A stretch of 64,000 bases of DNA from Mycobacterium conspicuum (GCF_010730195.1 NZ_AP022613.1:1550001-1614000); one strand, 5' to 3'. Positions 51,446 through 59,761 are shown, numbered from the stretch's first letter. Notes: generated from the sequence alone by a model not told the origin. Translations and numbers: made by a program.

Positions 51446-52291
51446 ATGGCCGTAGTAACCATGAAGCAGCTGCTGGACAGCGGCACCCACTTCGGGCATC
51501 AGACCCGTCGCTGGAATCCCAAGATGAAGCGGTTCATCTTCACCGACCGCAACGGCATCTACATCATCGACCTGCAGCAGACGCTGACGTTCATCGACAA
51601 GGCGTACGAGTTCGTCAAGGAGACCGTCGCGCACGGCGGCACGGTGCTGTTCGTCGGCACCAAGAAGCAGGCGCAGGAGTCGGTCGCGGCCGAGGCGACC
51701 CGCGTCGGCATGCCGTATGTGAACCAGCGCTGGCTGGGCGGCATGCTGACCAACTTCTCCACCGTGCACAAGCGGCTGCAGCGGCTCAAGGAGCTCGAGG
51801 CGATGGAGCAGACCGGTGGCTTCGAGGGTCGCACCAAGAAGGAAATCTTGATGCTGACCCGCGAGAAGAACAAGCTGGACCGCAGCCTGGGCGGCATCCG
51901 CGACATGGCCAAGGTGCCGTCGGCGATCTGGGTGGTGGACACCAACAAGGAGCACATCGCCGTCGGCGAGGCCCGCAAGCTGGGCATCCCGGTCATCGCG
52001 ATCCTGGACACCAACTGCGACCCCGACGAGGTGGACTACCCGATCCCGGGCAACGACGACGCGATCCGCTCGGCCGCGCTGCTGACCAAGGTGATCGCCT
52101 CCGCGGTCGCCGAGGGGCTGCAGGCCCGCGCCGGCGTGGGCCGCGCCGACGGCAAACCCGAGGCGGAAGCCGCCGAGCCGCTGGCCGAATGGGAGCAGGA
52201 GCTGCTGGCCGCTGCAACAAGCCCACTGACGGCCACCGCCCCCGGCGACGCCGCCGCGGGCGCACCCGAACCCACCACCGATCTTTCATAG
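51446..52291 (+). CDS. rpsB: 30S ribosomal protein S2
   Basis: S2 (Rv2890c, 281 residues) joins late in 30S assembly. Diagnostic segments MKQLLDSGTHFGHQTRRWNP, YVNQRWLGGMLTNFSTVHKR and VIAILDTNCDPDEVDYPIPGNDDAIRS are intact. The C-terminal extension after about residue 235 is Ala/Glu-rich and longer than in E. coli. The ATG at 51446 is preceded by AAGTTAAGG. tsf follows after 12 bases, the usual rpsB-tsf pair. Confidence 0.98.
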   Translation: MAVVTMKQLLDSGTHFGHQTRRWNPKMKRFIFTDRNGIYIIDLQQTLTFIDKAYEFVKETVAHGGTVLFVGTKKQAQESVAAEATRVGMPYVNQRWLGGMLTNFSTVHKRLQRLKELEAMEQTGGFEGRTKKEILMLTREKNKLDRSLGGIRDMAKVPSAIWVVDTNKEHIAVGEARKLGIPVIAILDTNCDPDEVDYPIPGNDDAIRSAALLTKVIASAVAEGLQARAGVGRADGKPEAEAAEPLAEWEQELLAAATSPLTATAPGDAAAGAPEPTTDLS

Positions 52292-52303
52292 GAAGGCTGA
52301 GCA

Positions 52304-53131
52304 TTGGCGAATTTCTCCGCTGCCGACGTCAAGCGACTTCGGGAGCTGACCGGTGCCGGCATGCTCGACTGCAAGAACGCGCTGGCCGACAGCGACGGCG
52401 ACTTTGACAAGGCCGTCGAGGCGCTGCGGATCAAGGGCGCCAAGGACGTCGGCAAGCGCGCCGAGCGGGCCACGGCCGAGGGCCTGGTCGCGGCCAAGGG
52501 CGGCGCGCTGATCGAGCTGAACAGCGAGACGGACTTCGTCGCCAAAAACGCCGAGTTCCAGAAGCTGGCCGACGAGGTGGTGGCCGCGGCCGCCGCGTCG
52601 AAGGCCGGCGACGTCGACGCGCTCAAAACGGCCAAAGTTGGCGATCAAACGGTCGAGGAGGCGATCGCGGCCCTGTCGGCCAAGATCGGCGAGAAGCTTG
52701 AGCTGCGCCGGGTCGCCCACTTCGACGGCACCGTCGAGACCTACCTGCACAAGCGCGCGGCCGACCTGCCGCCGGCCGTCGGTGTGCTGGTCGAGTACAG
52801 CGGCTCGGATGCCGCCGGGGCCAAGGACGCCGCCCACGCCGTGGCGCTGCAGATCGCTGCGCTCAAGGCGCGCTACCTGTCGCGCGAGGACGTCCCCGAG
52901 GACGTCGTGGCCAGCGAACGCCGCATCGCCGAGGAGACCGCGAAGGCCGAGGGCAAGCCCGAGCAGGCGCTGCCCAAGATCGTCGAGGGCCGGCTCAACG
53001 GCTTCTTCAAGGACGCGGTGCTGCTGGAGCAGCCGTCGGTGTCCGACAACAAGAAGACCGTCAAGGCACTGCTCGACGAGGCCGGCGTGACGGTAACGCG
53101 ATTCGTCCGCTTCGAGGTCGGTCAGGCCTAG
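52304..53131 (+). CDS. tsf: Elongation factor Ts
   Basis: EF-Ts (Rv2889c, 275 residues) exchanges GDP for GTP on EF-Tu. The start is TTG 52304 with GGAAGG upstream; it yields the family N-terminus ANFSAADVKRLRELTGAGML, and no other in-frame start keeps it. The EF-Tu-contacting TDFVAKN segment lies near residue 77. The C-terminal dimerisation region and LEQPSVSDNKKTVKALL are present. It follows rpsB directly; amiC begins 11 bases later. Confidence 0.97.
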   Translation: MANFSAADVKRLRELTGAGMLDCKNALADSDGDFDKAVEALRIKGAKDVGKRAERATAEGLVAAKGGALIELNSETDFVAKNAEFQKLADEVVAAAAASKAGDVDALKTAKVGDQTVEEAIAALSAKIGEKLELRRVAHFDGTVETYLHKRAADLPPAVGVLVEYSGSDAAGAKDAAHAVALQIAALKARYLSREDVPEDVVASERRIAEETAKAEGKPEQALPKIVEGRLNGFFKDAVLLEQPSVSDNKKTVKALLDEAGVTVTRFVRFEVGQA

Positions 53132-53142
53132 AGGCCCGGCTC

Positions 53143-54543
53143 ATGTCACGCGTGCACGCCTTCGGCGACGACGCCCTCGGCGACCACGACGCGGTCGGCC
53201 TCGCCGAGGCCATCCGGACCGGGCGGGTCGGCGCGGCCGAGGTGGTCGAGGCGGCCATCGCGCGCACCGAGGCGGTCAATCCGGCGCTGAATGGCTTGGC
53301 GTACAACGGTTTCGAGCGGGCGCGCAGCGCGACCCCGACGGACGGTTTCTTCGCCGGCGTCCCGACGTTCATCAAAGACAACGTCGACGTCGCCGGCCAG
53401 CCGACCATGCAGGGCGCCGACGCCTGGGAACCTTTCGACGCGCCCGCCGACAGCGAATTCACCCGGGTGTTTCTGGCCACCGGGCCGATCTCGCTGGGCA
53501 AGACGCGACTGTCGGAATTCGGGTTCAGCGCGGCCGCCGAACATCCCCGGCTCGGCCCGGTCCGTAACCCGTGGAACACCGACTACACCGCCGGCGCATC
53601 GTCATCGGGCTCGGGTGCGTTCGTCGCCGCCGGCGTGGTGCCGATCGCGCACGCCAACGACGGCGGCGGCTCGATCCGCATTCCGGCCGCCTGCAACGGG
53701 CTGGTCGGGCTCAAGCCGTCGCGCGGCCGGCTGCCGCTGGACGGACCGATGCGCCGGATGCCGGTGAACATCGTCACCAACGGCGTGCTGACCCGCTCCG
53801 TGCGAGACACGGCGGCCTTCTATCGGGAGGCCGAGCGGATCTGGTCCAACCCCAAACTGGCACCGATCGGCGATGTCACGGCGCCCGGCCGGCGCCGGCT
53901 GAAAATCGCCGTGCTGACCCGTTCGGTCCTGCGTGAGTGCAGCCCACAGCTGCGGGAGCTCACCCTGAAGACGGCCGGTGTGCTCGAGGAGCTGGGCCAC
54001 CGCGTCGAACACGTCGACGAACCCCCGGTGCCGGCCAGCTTTCCCGATGACTTCGTGCTGTATTGGGGGTTGCTGGCGCTGGCGATCGTGCGCACCGGCC
54101 GGCGCGCGTTCGGCGACACCTTCGACCGTGGCCGGCTGGACAAGTTGACGCTGGGCCTGGAGCGGCACAGCGGCCGGAACCTGCACCGGCTTCCGCTGGC
54201 GGTGGCGCGCCTGCGCAGGCTGCGGCGGCGCACCGCACGGTTCTTCGCGACCTACGACGCGGTGCTCATGCCCACGCTGGCCGCCGAAACCCCACCGGTC
54301 GGCTACCTCGCGCCCACCGACTATAAGCGGGTCATGGACCGACTGATCGATTGGGTCGCGTTCACGCCGCTGCAGAACGTCACCGGCGAGCCGGCGATCT
54401 CGCTGCCGTTGGCGCAAACCGCGGACGGCATGCCCGTGGGCATGATGCTCTCGGCCGACGTGGGCGCCGAAGCGCTACTGCTCGAGCTGGCCTATGAGCT
54501 GGAGGAGGCCCGGCCCTGGGCCCGAATCCAGGCCAACCAATAG
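53143..54543 (+). CDS. amiC: Amidase AmiC (amidase signature family)
   Basis: A 466-residue amidase-signature enzyme (Rv2888c). The catalytic triad can be placed: Lys in PTFIKDNVDVAGQP (about residue 77), the cis-Ser in the TAGASSSGSGAFVAAG segment (about 150) and the nucleophile Ser in NDGGGSIRIPAACNG (about 178). Such enzymes hydrolyse small amides; the substrate is not known. In M. tuberculosis AmiC is reported to activate amide-containing drug candidates such as indole-4-carboxamides. Its stop abuts the stop of the convergent MarR gene. Confidence 0.93.
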   Translation: MSRVHAFGDDALGDHDAVGLAEAIRTGRVGAAEVVEAAIARTEAVNPALNGLAYNGFERARSATPTDGFFAGVPTFIKDNVDVAGQPTMQGADAWEPFDAPADSEFTRVFLATGPISLGKTRLSEFGFSAAAEHPRLGPVRNPWNTDYTAGASSSGSGAFVAAGVVPIAHANDGGGSIRIPAACNGLVGLKPSRGRLPLDGPMRRMPVNIVTNGVLTRSVRDTAAFYREAERIWSNPKLAPIGDVTAPGRRRLKIAVLTRSVLRECSPQLRELTLKTAGVLEELGHRVEHVDEPPVPASFPDDFVLYWGLLALAIVRTGRRAFGDTFDRGRLDKLTLGLERHSGRNLHRLPLAVARLRRLRRRTARFFATYDAVLMPTLAAETPPVGYLAPTDYKRVMDRLIDWVAFTPLQNVTGEPAISLPLAQTADGMPVGMMLSADVGAEALLLELAYELEEARPWARIQANQ

Positions 54544-54981
54544 TCAGTCACTGGCGAGCTTCTCCAGCGTTCGTTTGAACTCGCGCTGCTGCGGCCCGCT
54601 CAGTTTGGCCAGGATGTGGCCGTCGGCGATGCGGACCGCGGCCTCCGCGCGCTTCAGCAGCGCGCGGCCCGGACCGGTCAGCGTGGCCGGCAGCGCGCGC
54701 CCCGACGACACCGACTCGGGCCGTTCCACCGAGCCGATCTGTTCCAGCTTGCGCAACACCGTGTTCATCGCCTGCGGGGTGACGTTGGTGTGCCGGGACA
54801 ATTCGGCACTGGATACTCCGGGGGACGCCGAAATTATGCGCAGGCAAACGAATTCGGGCAGCGTCAGGCCCAGCGGACGCAGCGCGGCTGAAACCTCTGT
54901 TCGCAGAACGGCTGCCACCCGGTAAAGCAGGAAACCCAGCGGAGCGTCGTCACTGTCGGTCCTGTCACCCATGTCAACCAT
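54544..54981 (-). CDS. MarR-family regulator (Rv2887 orthologue)
   Basis: A 145-residue MarR regulator with winged helix-turn-helix (about residues 30-100: LPEFVCLRIISASPGVSSAEL, then MNTVLRKLEQIGSVERPESV). In M. tuberculosis Rv2887 mutations derepress the methyltransferase Rv0560c and cause resistance to pyrido-benzimidazole and imidazopyridine compounds. Start ATG 54981 lies at the centre of the palindrome at 54971-54989; an alternative ATG at 54972 would start after it. Autoregulation is very likely. Confidence 0.92.
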   Translation of the reverse strand: MVDMGDRTDSDDAPLGFLLYRVAAVLRTEVSAALRPLGLTLPEFVCLRIISASPGVSSAELSRHTNVTPQAMNTVLRKLEQIGSVERPESVSSGRALPATLTGPGRALLKRAEAAVRIADGHILAKLSGPQQREFKRTLEKLASD

Positions 54982-54989
54982 ATTGACAT
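54971..54989. promoter_or_regulatory. MarR-type palindrome centred on the marR start codon
   Basis: ATGTCAA-CCATA-TTGACAT has perfect seven-base arms and a five-base centre that contains the marR start codon (54979-54981 on the minus strand). This is the size of a MarR operator. Binding would block the regulator's own expression. Confidence 0.65.
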
Positions 54990-55308
54990 ATATCCGGCGT
55001 TTCGAAGCGTCGAAACGCGACGGCTATTAGAAATTGATCCAATTACTAACTCCAGCAGACACTTTGGCTGCGCTCCCGCCGAACAGCCGGGTAATTGCCA
55101 AGTGATGCCAATGTGAAAGAAGTTCTTTGCACCCCGCTGCGGCGCAAAATGATATTGGCATTGTTCATGCAGGTTATCGGACCGGGCGCGGCTTTCCGCA
55201 ATGCACTTACGTTTGAGCCCGCGGTCTGTTGGCTATGCGGACTGAGTGCGGTTTAAGCCCACACTGGGTAGCCGCTCGAACGACATGGAGAAGATTAAGG
55301 AGCCAATC
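54982..55308. other. Palindrome-rich 327-base intergenic region between marR and the MPT63-like gene
   Basis: No gene is visible. The region is AT-richer than its surroundings and carries several inverted repeats beyond the one on the marR start: GCGTTTCGA-AGCG-TCGAAACGC (54997-55018), TAGAAATTG-ATC-CAATTACTA (55028-55048, one mismatch), AAAGAA-G-TTCTTT (55116-55128), and ATGCCAAT (55105-55112) paired with ATTGGCAT (55154-55161). AAGGAG at 55297-55302 is the ribosome-binding site for the GTG at 55309. It must contain divergent promoters. Confidence 0.7.
54997..55048. promoter_or_regulatory. Two adjacent palindromes upstream of marR
   Basis: GCGTTTCGA-AGCG-TCGAAACGC is a perfect 22-bp palindrome. 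Nine bases further, TAGAAATTG-ATC-CAATTACTA is a 21-bp palindrome with one mismatch. They differ in sequence from each other and from the repeat at the marR start, so more than one regulator may bind here. Confidence 0.6.
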
Positions 55309-55881
55309 GTGAAGTTCACATCGACCACTGTCAAAACGGCGCTAGGTGCCGCGGGAATAGCTGCGGTAAGCGTTTTCGCCGCGGCAACCGCTTCGGCGGC
55401 GCCGCCGAACATCCAGGGATTCGGCACAAGCGAACAGCTGATCGACGGACCAATGGTTACCTCCTACACCGTGAGCAACCTGCAGCCCAGCAACGTGGTC
55501 ATCCCCGGGTTCACCCCCAAGGGGACGCTCTACCAGGCCGACGTTGTTGCCCGGTCCGACAGTGGAATCGTCACCCCGCAGGTGCGCGACTTCAGCGCGC
55601 GCGGGCCCAACGGCCAGACCTACAAGCTGGTCGACAGGGTCGAGGTGCCGAACGGGCTGAACCCGGCGCCCATCGCCCAGGGCAGCGAGTCGAGGGGCAC
55701 GCTGTACTTCGACGTGACCGGCGCGCCGCCGAACGGCGTCGCCTACAACGACGGACTGCAGGACATCCTGTTGTGGACGTCGAACGTGCCGGGCAACCCG
55801 GGGCCTGGCACGCCGCCTAACAGCGGCCCGGCGCCCGGCGGGCTGCCCGGCCCGGCGCCCGCCCCGGCGACGCACGCCTAG
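55309..55881 (+). CDS. MPT63-like (DUF1942) secreted protein
   Basis: A 190-residue exported protein. The signal peptide runs VKFTSTTVKTALGAAGIAAV to ATASA, with cleavage before APPNIQ (about residue 31). The mature part resembles MPT63 (Rv1926c): VSNLQPSNVVIPGFTPKGTLYQADV, then PQVRDFSARGPNGQTYKL, then GTLYFDVTGAPPNGVAYNDG. MPT63 is a small immunoglobulin-like secreted beta-sandwich of unknown function. A Pro/Gly-rich tail of about 30 residues is extra. GTG 55309 is chosen because AAGGAG precedes it and the signal peptide begins there. A clear terminator follows. Confidence 0.85.
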   Translation: MKFTSTTVKTALGAAGIAAVSVFAAATASAAPPNIQGFGTSEQLIDGPMVTSYTVSNLQPSNVVIPGFTPKGTLYQADVVARSDSGIVTPQVRDFSARGPNGQTYKLVDRVEVPNGLNPAPIAQGSESRGTLYFDVTGAPPNGVAYNDGLQDILLWTSNVPGNPGPGTPPNSGPAPGGLPGPAPAPATHA

Positions 55882-55898
55882 TCCGGTTGCCAAAGCCT

Positions 55899-55924
55899 CC
55901 CCGCGCCACACAATTGGCGCGGGG
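55899..55924 (+). terminator. Intrinsic terminator after the MPT63-like gene
   Basis: CCCCGCGCCA (55899-55908) and TGGCGCGGGG (55915-55924) are perfect complements around CACAAT, 18 bases after the stop codon, followed by a T-containing TGGTTTG. It is among the best terminator candidates in the window. Confidence 0.75.
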
Positions 55925-55975
55925 TGGTTTGCGTCTGCGGGCATTCAGCGCGGCCGAATGGGGTACCCGGCAGAA

Positions 55976-56911
55976 ATGACCGACACCGACCACAGGCCAA
56001 CCGAATTGCGTGAGCAAGCGCAGCAACACGCCGACCGGGCGCGGGCGTCCATGCAAGACAAACGAAATAAGCAGGACGGCGGGTTGGGCGGCTGGGTGGC
56101 CGAGCGGGCCGGCGCATGGGACCTCGAGGGGCAGGACGAGACCGCGCTGCAGCGTCAGAAGTTCTTCTGGAACCTTCTGGTCGACTATTGGTTTCGGATG
56201 GAGATCGACGGTTGGGAGAACATCCCCGAACCGCCGGCGCTGTTGATCGGCATTCATTCGGGCGCGCCCTTCGTGTGGGACGCGTGGACGGTTGGCCTGC
56301 AGTGGTGGCGGCGCTTCGGTCCGGATCGCGTGCTGCACGGCACGGCGCACGACGCCCTGATGGCGATCCCGGGCATCGGGCGCTACTTCCGTTCGATGGG
56401 TGTGCTTCCCGCGGCGCCCGACGCCATCGCGACCGCACTGGCCGAGGGCCGCGACGTGGCGCTGTGGCCCGGCGGGGAGGTGGACTCGCTGCGGCCGTGG
56501 ACCGAACGTGACCGCACCAACCTTGCCGGCCGAAAAGGCTTCGTAAAGATGGCGATTCAGGCCGGGGTGCCGATCGTGCCGATCGCGACCGTGGGTGGCG
56601 CCGATGCCATGCCGGTGCTGATCCGCGGCGACGGCCTGTCGCGGTTCTTGCGGCTAGACCGGCTGCTGCGGCTCAAGGTTTTTCCGCTGGCGATCTCGCT
56701 GCCGTGGGGCATCGCGCCGGCGGCCCTGCCGCAGCTGCCGTTGCCGGCCAAGATCAGGACCCGGTTCATGCCGGCCATCGAGCTGGACCACGACCCGGAG
56801 CGCGCGGCGGACGACGGCTACGTCGACCGCAAGTACCGCGAGGTCCAGGACAGCATTCAAAAGGGGATGGATGCGCTGGCGCGCAAGCGTGCGTTACCGG
56901 TTTTCGCGTGA
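55976..56911 (+). CDS. Lysophospholipid acyltransferase-family protein
   Basis: A 311-residue protein of the PlsC/DGAT-like acyltransferase superfamily. It has a hydrophobic core and block motifs: IGIHSGAPFVWD (motif I-like, about residue 89, with His but not the strict HX4D spacing), PGIGRYFRSMGVLP (motif II-like, about 130), WPGGEVDSLRPW (motif III-like, about 163) and GVPIVPIATVGG (motif IV, about 197). It probably acylates a lipid at the membrane; the substrate is unknown. ATG 55976 (MTDTDHRPTELREQ) is preferred to 55958. It is followed closely by the convergent GlnR-like gene. Confidence 0.8.
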   Translation: MTDTDHRPTELREQAQQHADRARASMQDKRNKQDGGLGGWVAERAGAWDLEGQDETALQRQKFFWNLLVDYWFRMEIDGWENIPEPPALLIGIHSGAPFVWDAWTVGLQWWRRFGPDRVLHGTAHDALMAIPGIGRYFRSMGVLPAAPDAIATALAEGRDVALWPGGEVDSLRPWTERDRTNLAGRKGFVKMAIQAGVPIVPIATVGGADAMPVLIRGDGLSRFLRLDRLLRLKVFPLAISLPWGIAPAALPQLPLPAKIRTRFMPAIELDHDPERAADDGYVDRKYREVQDSIQKGMDALARKRALPVFA

Positions 56912-56941
56912 AGCAGTTGCGAAAAGCGTTGTCAGAAAAGG

Positions 56942-57700
56942 CTATTGGGCGATCGAGTCCGGTGGCGTCCAGACGGGAATCGGCGCTGAATCGCTGATGA
57001 TCCATTCCGGTTGCGGTGGCGTCAGCGCCATGTAGCCCACGCCGCGGACGGTGTCCACTATCGATTCGTACTCGGGTCCCAGCTTTGCCCGCAGCCGTCG
57101 CACGTGAACGTCGACGGTGCGAACGCGTCCGCTGGCGTCATAACCCCACACCTCATGCATCAGGCGGGTACGGCTGAACGCCCGACCCGCGTGCTGCACA
57201 AGGAAAGTCAACAGCTTGAACTCGGTCAGTGTCAGGTTCAGTTCCTTGCCCGCCAGCGTTCCCGTGTAGCTGGCCGGGTGCAACATCAGGTCGCCGAATT
57301 TCAGGGTGCCCTCCAGCCCGCTGCGCCGACGCGTGATCGCCAGCCGCAATCGCGCCTGCAACTCGGCCGCTCCGGCGGCGGGCAGCATCACATCGTCGAA
57401 ATGCCAGTCGACGTCGACCGCCACGAAATCGGCCGGCGCCACGACGGCCACGACGGCGACCCCCGGCGCGTTGGCCGTCAGGCGCCGGCAAGCCCGGCGC
57501 GCCGCGGCCAGGTCGGTGCGCGCATCGATGACCGCGACATCGGACCCCACGTAATACCCGTCGGTGAGGTCGGTCAGCGGGGCGTGGCGGATGGACCGCG
57601 CAAACGAATTCAGGGTTGGCAGCGCCGATTCGAAGTCGTCCCCATTGGTGAGCAATAAAACATCCAACAGAACAGCTCCCAAACCCGTATGACCGGACAT
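56942..57700 (-). CDS. GlnR-like OmpR-type response regulator (Rv2884 orthologue)
   Basis: A 252-residue OmpR/PhoB-type regulator without an adjacent kinase. The receiver part (about 1-125) is atypical: it keeps an Asp in VAVIDARTDLAAARRACRRL, but the acidic pocket near the N-terminus (LLLTNGDDFESALP) is displaced, as in GlnR. The winged-helix domain (about 135-235) is standard: LTEFKLLTFLVQHAGRAFSR, HEVWGYD and RTVDVHVRRLRAKLGPEYES. The whole protein resembles mycobacterial GlnR (Rv0818), so it is probably a GlnR paralogue. The targets are unknown. It is convergent with the acyltransferase gene. Confidence 0.85.
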   Translation of the reverse strand: MSGHTGLGAVLLDVLLLTNGDDFESALPTLNSFARSIRHAPLTDLTDGYYVGSDVAVIDARTDLAAARRACRRLTANAPGVAVVAVVAPADFVAVDVDWHFDDVMLPAAGAAELQARLRLAITRRRSGLEGTLKFGDLMLHPASYTGTLAGKELNLTLTEFKLLTFLVQHAGRAFSRTRLMHEVWGYDASGRVRTVDVHVRRLRAKLGPEYESIVDTVRGVGYMALTPPQPEWIISDSAPIPVWTPPDSIAQ

Positions 57701-57794
57701 CCGAGCGGACGTCGCCAGCGCGTCGGTGATTACCCGGTACGTCCCGGAACTATTCCAAATTTGTCTAACGCATTATTTCGCCAGACAGATCGAC

Positions 57795-57824
57795 GGGCCC
57801 GGCCCAGGTTCCCGGGCCGGGCCC
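57795..57824 (-). terminator. Terminator after mbp1
   Basis: GGGCCCGGCCC (57795-57805) and GGGCCGGGCCC (57814-57824) are perfect complements around an eight-base loop. It lies 15 bases beyond the mbp1 stop on the minus strand, and upstream of the GlnR-like gene, which it insulates. There is no U-tract. Confidence 0.75.
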
Positions 57825-57839
57825 ATCCTTCGATCAGGC

Positions 57840-58076
57840 TTACTGGTTGCTCTTCTGGCGCTCCTCGGCCGCCTTGGCGGCCCCGCGGGCCGCGTCGGCC
57901 TCGGCTTCCTTCTTGCCCGCGTCGCGCTGCGCTTCGCCCTTGTCCTGCTGGGCCTCGCCCTCGCGGGTGAGGTCGTCGCGACCGGTCACCGCGCCGACGG
58001 CTTCCTTGACCTTGCCTTTGACGCCCTCGACGGTGCCCTTCACTGCCTCAGCAGGTCCGCTCTTGTTGTCCGCCAT
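57840..58076 (-). CDS. mbp1: CsbD-like microaggregate-binding protein 1
   Basis: A 78-residue, very hydrophilic protein. The N-terminal half is CsbD-like (AEAVKGTVEGVKGKVKEAVG, then VTGRDDLTREGEAQ). The C-terminal half is a Lys/Ala/Glu-rich helix ending in KAAEERQKSNQ. In M. avium-group and related species it is annotated as microaggregate-binding protein 1. CsbD proteins are general-stress (sigma-B-type) products, so stress induction is likely, although no sigma site is clear to me. ATG 58076 with AGGAATTG upstream on the minus strand. A terminator follows the gene. Confidence 0.85.
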   Translation of the reverse strand: MADNKSGPAEAVKGTVEGVKGKVKEAVGAVTGRDDLTREGEAQQDKGEAQRDAGKKEAEADAARGAAKAAEERQKSNQ

Positions 58077-58393
58077 GAATCAATTCCTCCCCAGTGGCGT
58101 GCGTGGTTTGAGCCATCCAGCTCGATGCGGCCATGACCCCCGAGTCCTGATTCTTAAGACCGCGCCGTGGTCGGCCGCGATCGTTCGCATTCCCACGCCA
58201 CGCGGCGGCCAAACATTCCCGCCGTGTGGGCGGTCCGGGCACCCCGCCCACGTCACCGGGCGGTGATGAGGCAGGATGGAGCTGCCGTCCCAAGGTCGCC
58301 CGCCGCAGGTGCGGGATGGTTTCGGGATGACCCGAGATGGCCCCGAGATGGCCCAGAGAAGGCCCCGAGGAGGCCTTGTACGCGAGGAGTCTG
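58077..58393. other. 317-base divergent region mbp1/pyrH with short tandem repeat
   Basis: No convincing gene. It must hold the mbp1 and pyrH promoters. CCCGAGATGGC occurs twice in tandem (58331-58341 and 58342-58352), preceded by related GGGATGGTTTCGGGATGA, so the 5' leader of pyrH is repetitive. GCGAGGAG at 58382-58389 is the pyrH ribosome-binding site. No riboswitch was recognised. Confidence 0.55.
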
Positions 58394-59140
58394 ATGGCGG
58401 AGCCTGAGCCGACGAGCGCCAACGGCGCACCAAGAAACAGATACTCGAGGGTGTTGCTCAAACTCGGCGGCGAAATGTTCGGGGGCGGGCAGGTCGGGCT
58501 GGATCCCGACGTCGTGGCGCAGGTGGCCCGCCAGATCGCTGAGGTAGTCCGCGACGGTGTACAGGTCGCGGTGGTGATCGGCGGCGGCAACTTTTTCCGC
58601 GGCGCGCAGCTGCAACAGCGCGGCATGGAGCGCACGCGTTCGGACTACATGGGCATGCTCGGCACCGTCATGAACAGCCTTGCGCTGCAGGACTTCCTGG
58701 AGAAGGAGGGCATCGCCACCAGGGTGCAGACCGCGATCACGATGGGGCAGGTGGCCGAGCCCTATATCCCGCTGCGCGCGGTCCGCCACCTGGAGAAGGG
58801 GCGGGTGGTGATCTTCGGCGCCGGCATGGGGCTGCCCTACTTCTCCACCGACACGACGGCGGCGCAGCGGGCACTCGAGATCGGCGCCGACGTGGTCCTG
58901 ATGGCCAAGGCTGTCGACGGCGTGTTCACCGCCGATCCGCGGGAGAACCCGCAGGCCGAGTTGCTCACGGTGATCACTCATCGCGAAGTGATCGACCGCG
59001 GGTTGCGGGTGGCCGATGCCACCGCCTTCAGCCTGTGCATGGACAATGGCATGCCGATCCTGGTGTTCAACCTGCTGACCAATGGCAATATCGCTCGGGC
59101 GGTCGCCGGTGAGAAGATCGGAACGTTGGTCACCACCTGA
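58394..59140 (+). CDS. pyrH: Uridylate kinase
   Basis: PyrH (Rv2883c, 248 residues) phosphorylates UMP to UDP in pyrimidine synthesis. The amino-acid-kinase fold shows RVLLKLGGEMFGG near residue 17, VVIGGGNFFRGAQ near 55, the UMP-site GVFTADPRENPQAEL near 176, and ITMGQVAEPYIPLRA. ATG 58394 is chosen because GCGAGGAG precedes it and the longer frame reads into repetitive leader. frr and cdsA follow, the conserved pyrH-frr-cdsA order. Confidence 0.97.
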   Translation: MAEPEPTSANGAPRNRYSRVLLKLGGEMFGGGQVGLDPDVVAQVARQIAEVVRDGVQVAVVIGGGNFFRGAQLQQRGMERTRSDYMGMLGTVMNSLALQDFLEKEGIATRVQTAITMGQVAEPYIPLRAVRHLEKGRVVIFGAGMGLPYFSTDTTAAQRALEIGADVVLMAKAVDGVFTADPRENPQAELLTVITHREVIDRGLRVADATAFSLCMDNGMPILVFNLLTNGNIARAVAGEKIGTLVTT

Positions 59141-59203
59141 GGGGAAGGCACCCATGCGCGCTGAGACGATGCAGAGCGCGCCGATGAGGAGGAGCAGCGC
59201 AAG

Positions 59204-59761
59204 ATGATTGACGAGGCGCTCTTCGATGCCGAAGAGAAAATGGAAAAGGCCGTGTCGGTGGCCCGTGACGAGTTGTCCACGATCCGCACCGGGCGCGCCA
59301 ATCCGAGCATGTTCTCCCGGATCGTCATCGACTATTACGGCACGAACACCCCGATCACCCAGCTGGCCAGCATCAATGTGCCCGAGGCCCGGCTCGTCGT
59401 GATCAAGCCGTACGAAACCAATCAGCTGCACGCCATCGAGACGGCCATCCGCAACTCCGACCTCGGGGTGAACCCCACCAACGACGGCACCCTGATCCGG
59501 GTGGCCGTCCCGCAGCTCACCGAGGAACGTCGGCGTGAGCTGGTCAAGCAGGCCAAGCACAAGGGCGAGGAGGCCCGGGTCTCGGTGCGCAACATCCGCC
59601 GCAAGGCGATGGAGGAGCTGCACCGCATCCGCAAGGACGGCGAGGCCGGCGAGGACGAGGTGGCCCGCGCCGAGAAGGATCTGGACAAGACCACCCACCA
59701 GTACGTCACCCAGGTCGACGAGCTGGTCAAACACAAAGAAGGCGAGCTGCTGGAGGTCTAG
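59204..59761 (+). CDS. frr: Ribosome recycling factor
   Basis: RRF (Rv2882c, 185 residues) splits post-termination ribosomes with EF-G. Hallmarks are the conserved LSTIRTGRANPSMFSRIVIDYYG segment (about residues 23-45), INVPEARLVVIKPY, and the C-terminal helix RRKAMEELHRIRKDGEAGED. Start ATG 59204 has GGAGGAGCAGCGCAAG upstream. The cdsA GTG follows the stop by 22 bases. Confidence 0.98.
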   Translation: MIDEALFDAEEKMEKAVSVARDELSTIRTGRANPSMFSRIVIDYYGTNTPITQLASINVPEARLVVIKPYETNQLHAIETAIRNSDLGVNPTNDGTLIRVAVPQLTEERRRELVKQAKHKGEEARVSVRNIRRKAMEELHRIRKDGEAGEDEVARAEKDLDKTTHQYVTQVDELVKHKEGELLEV

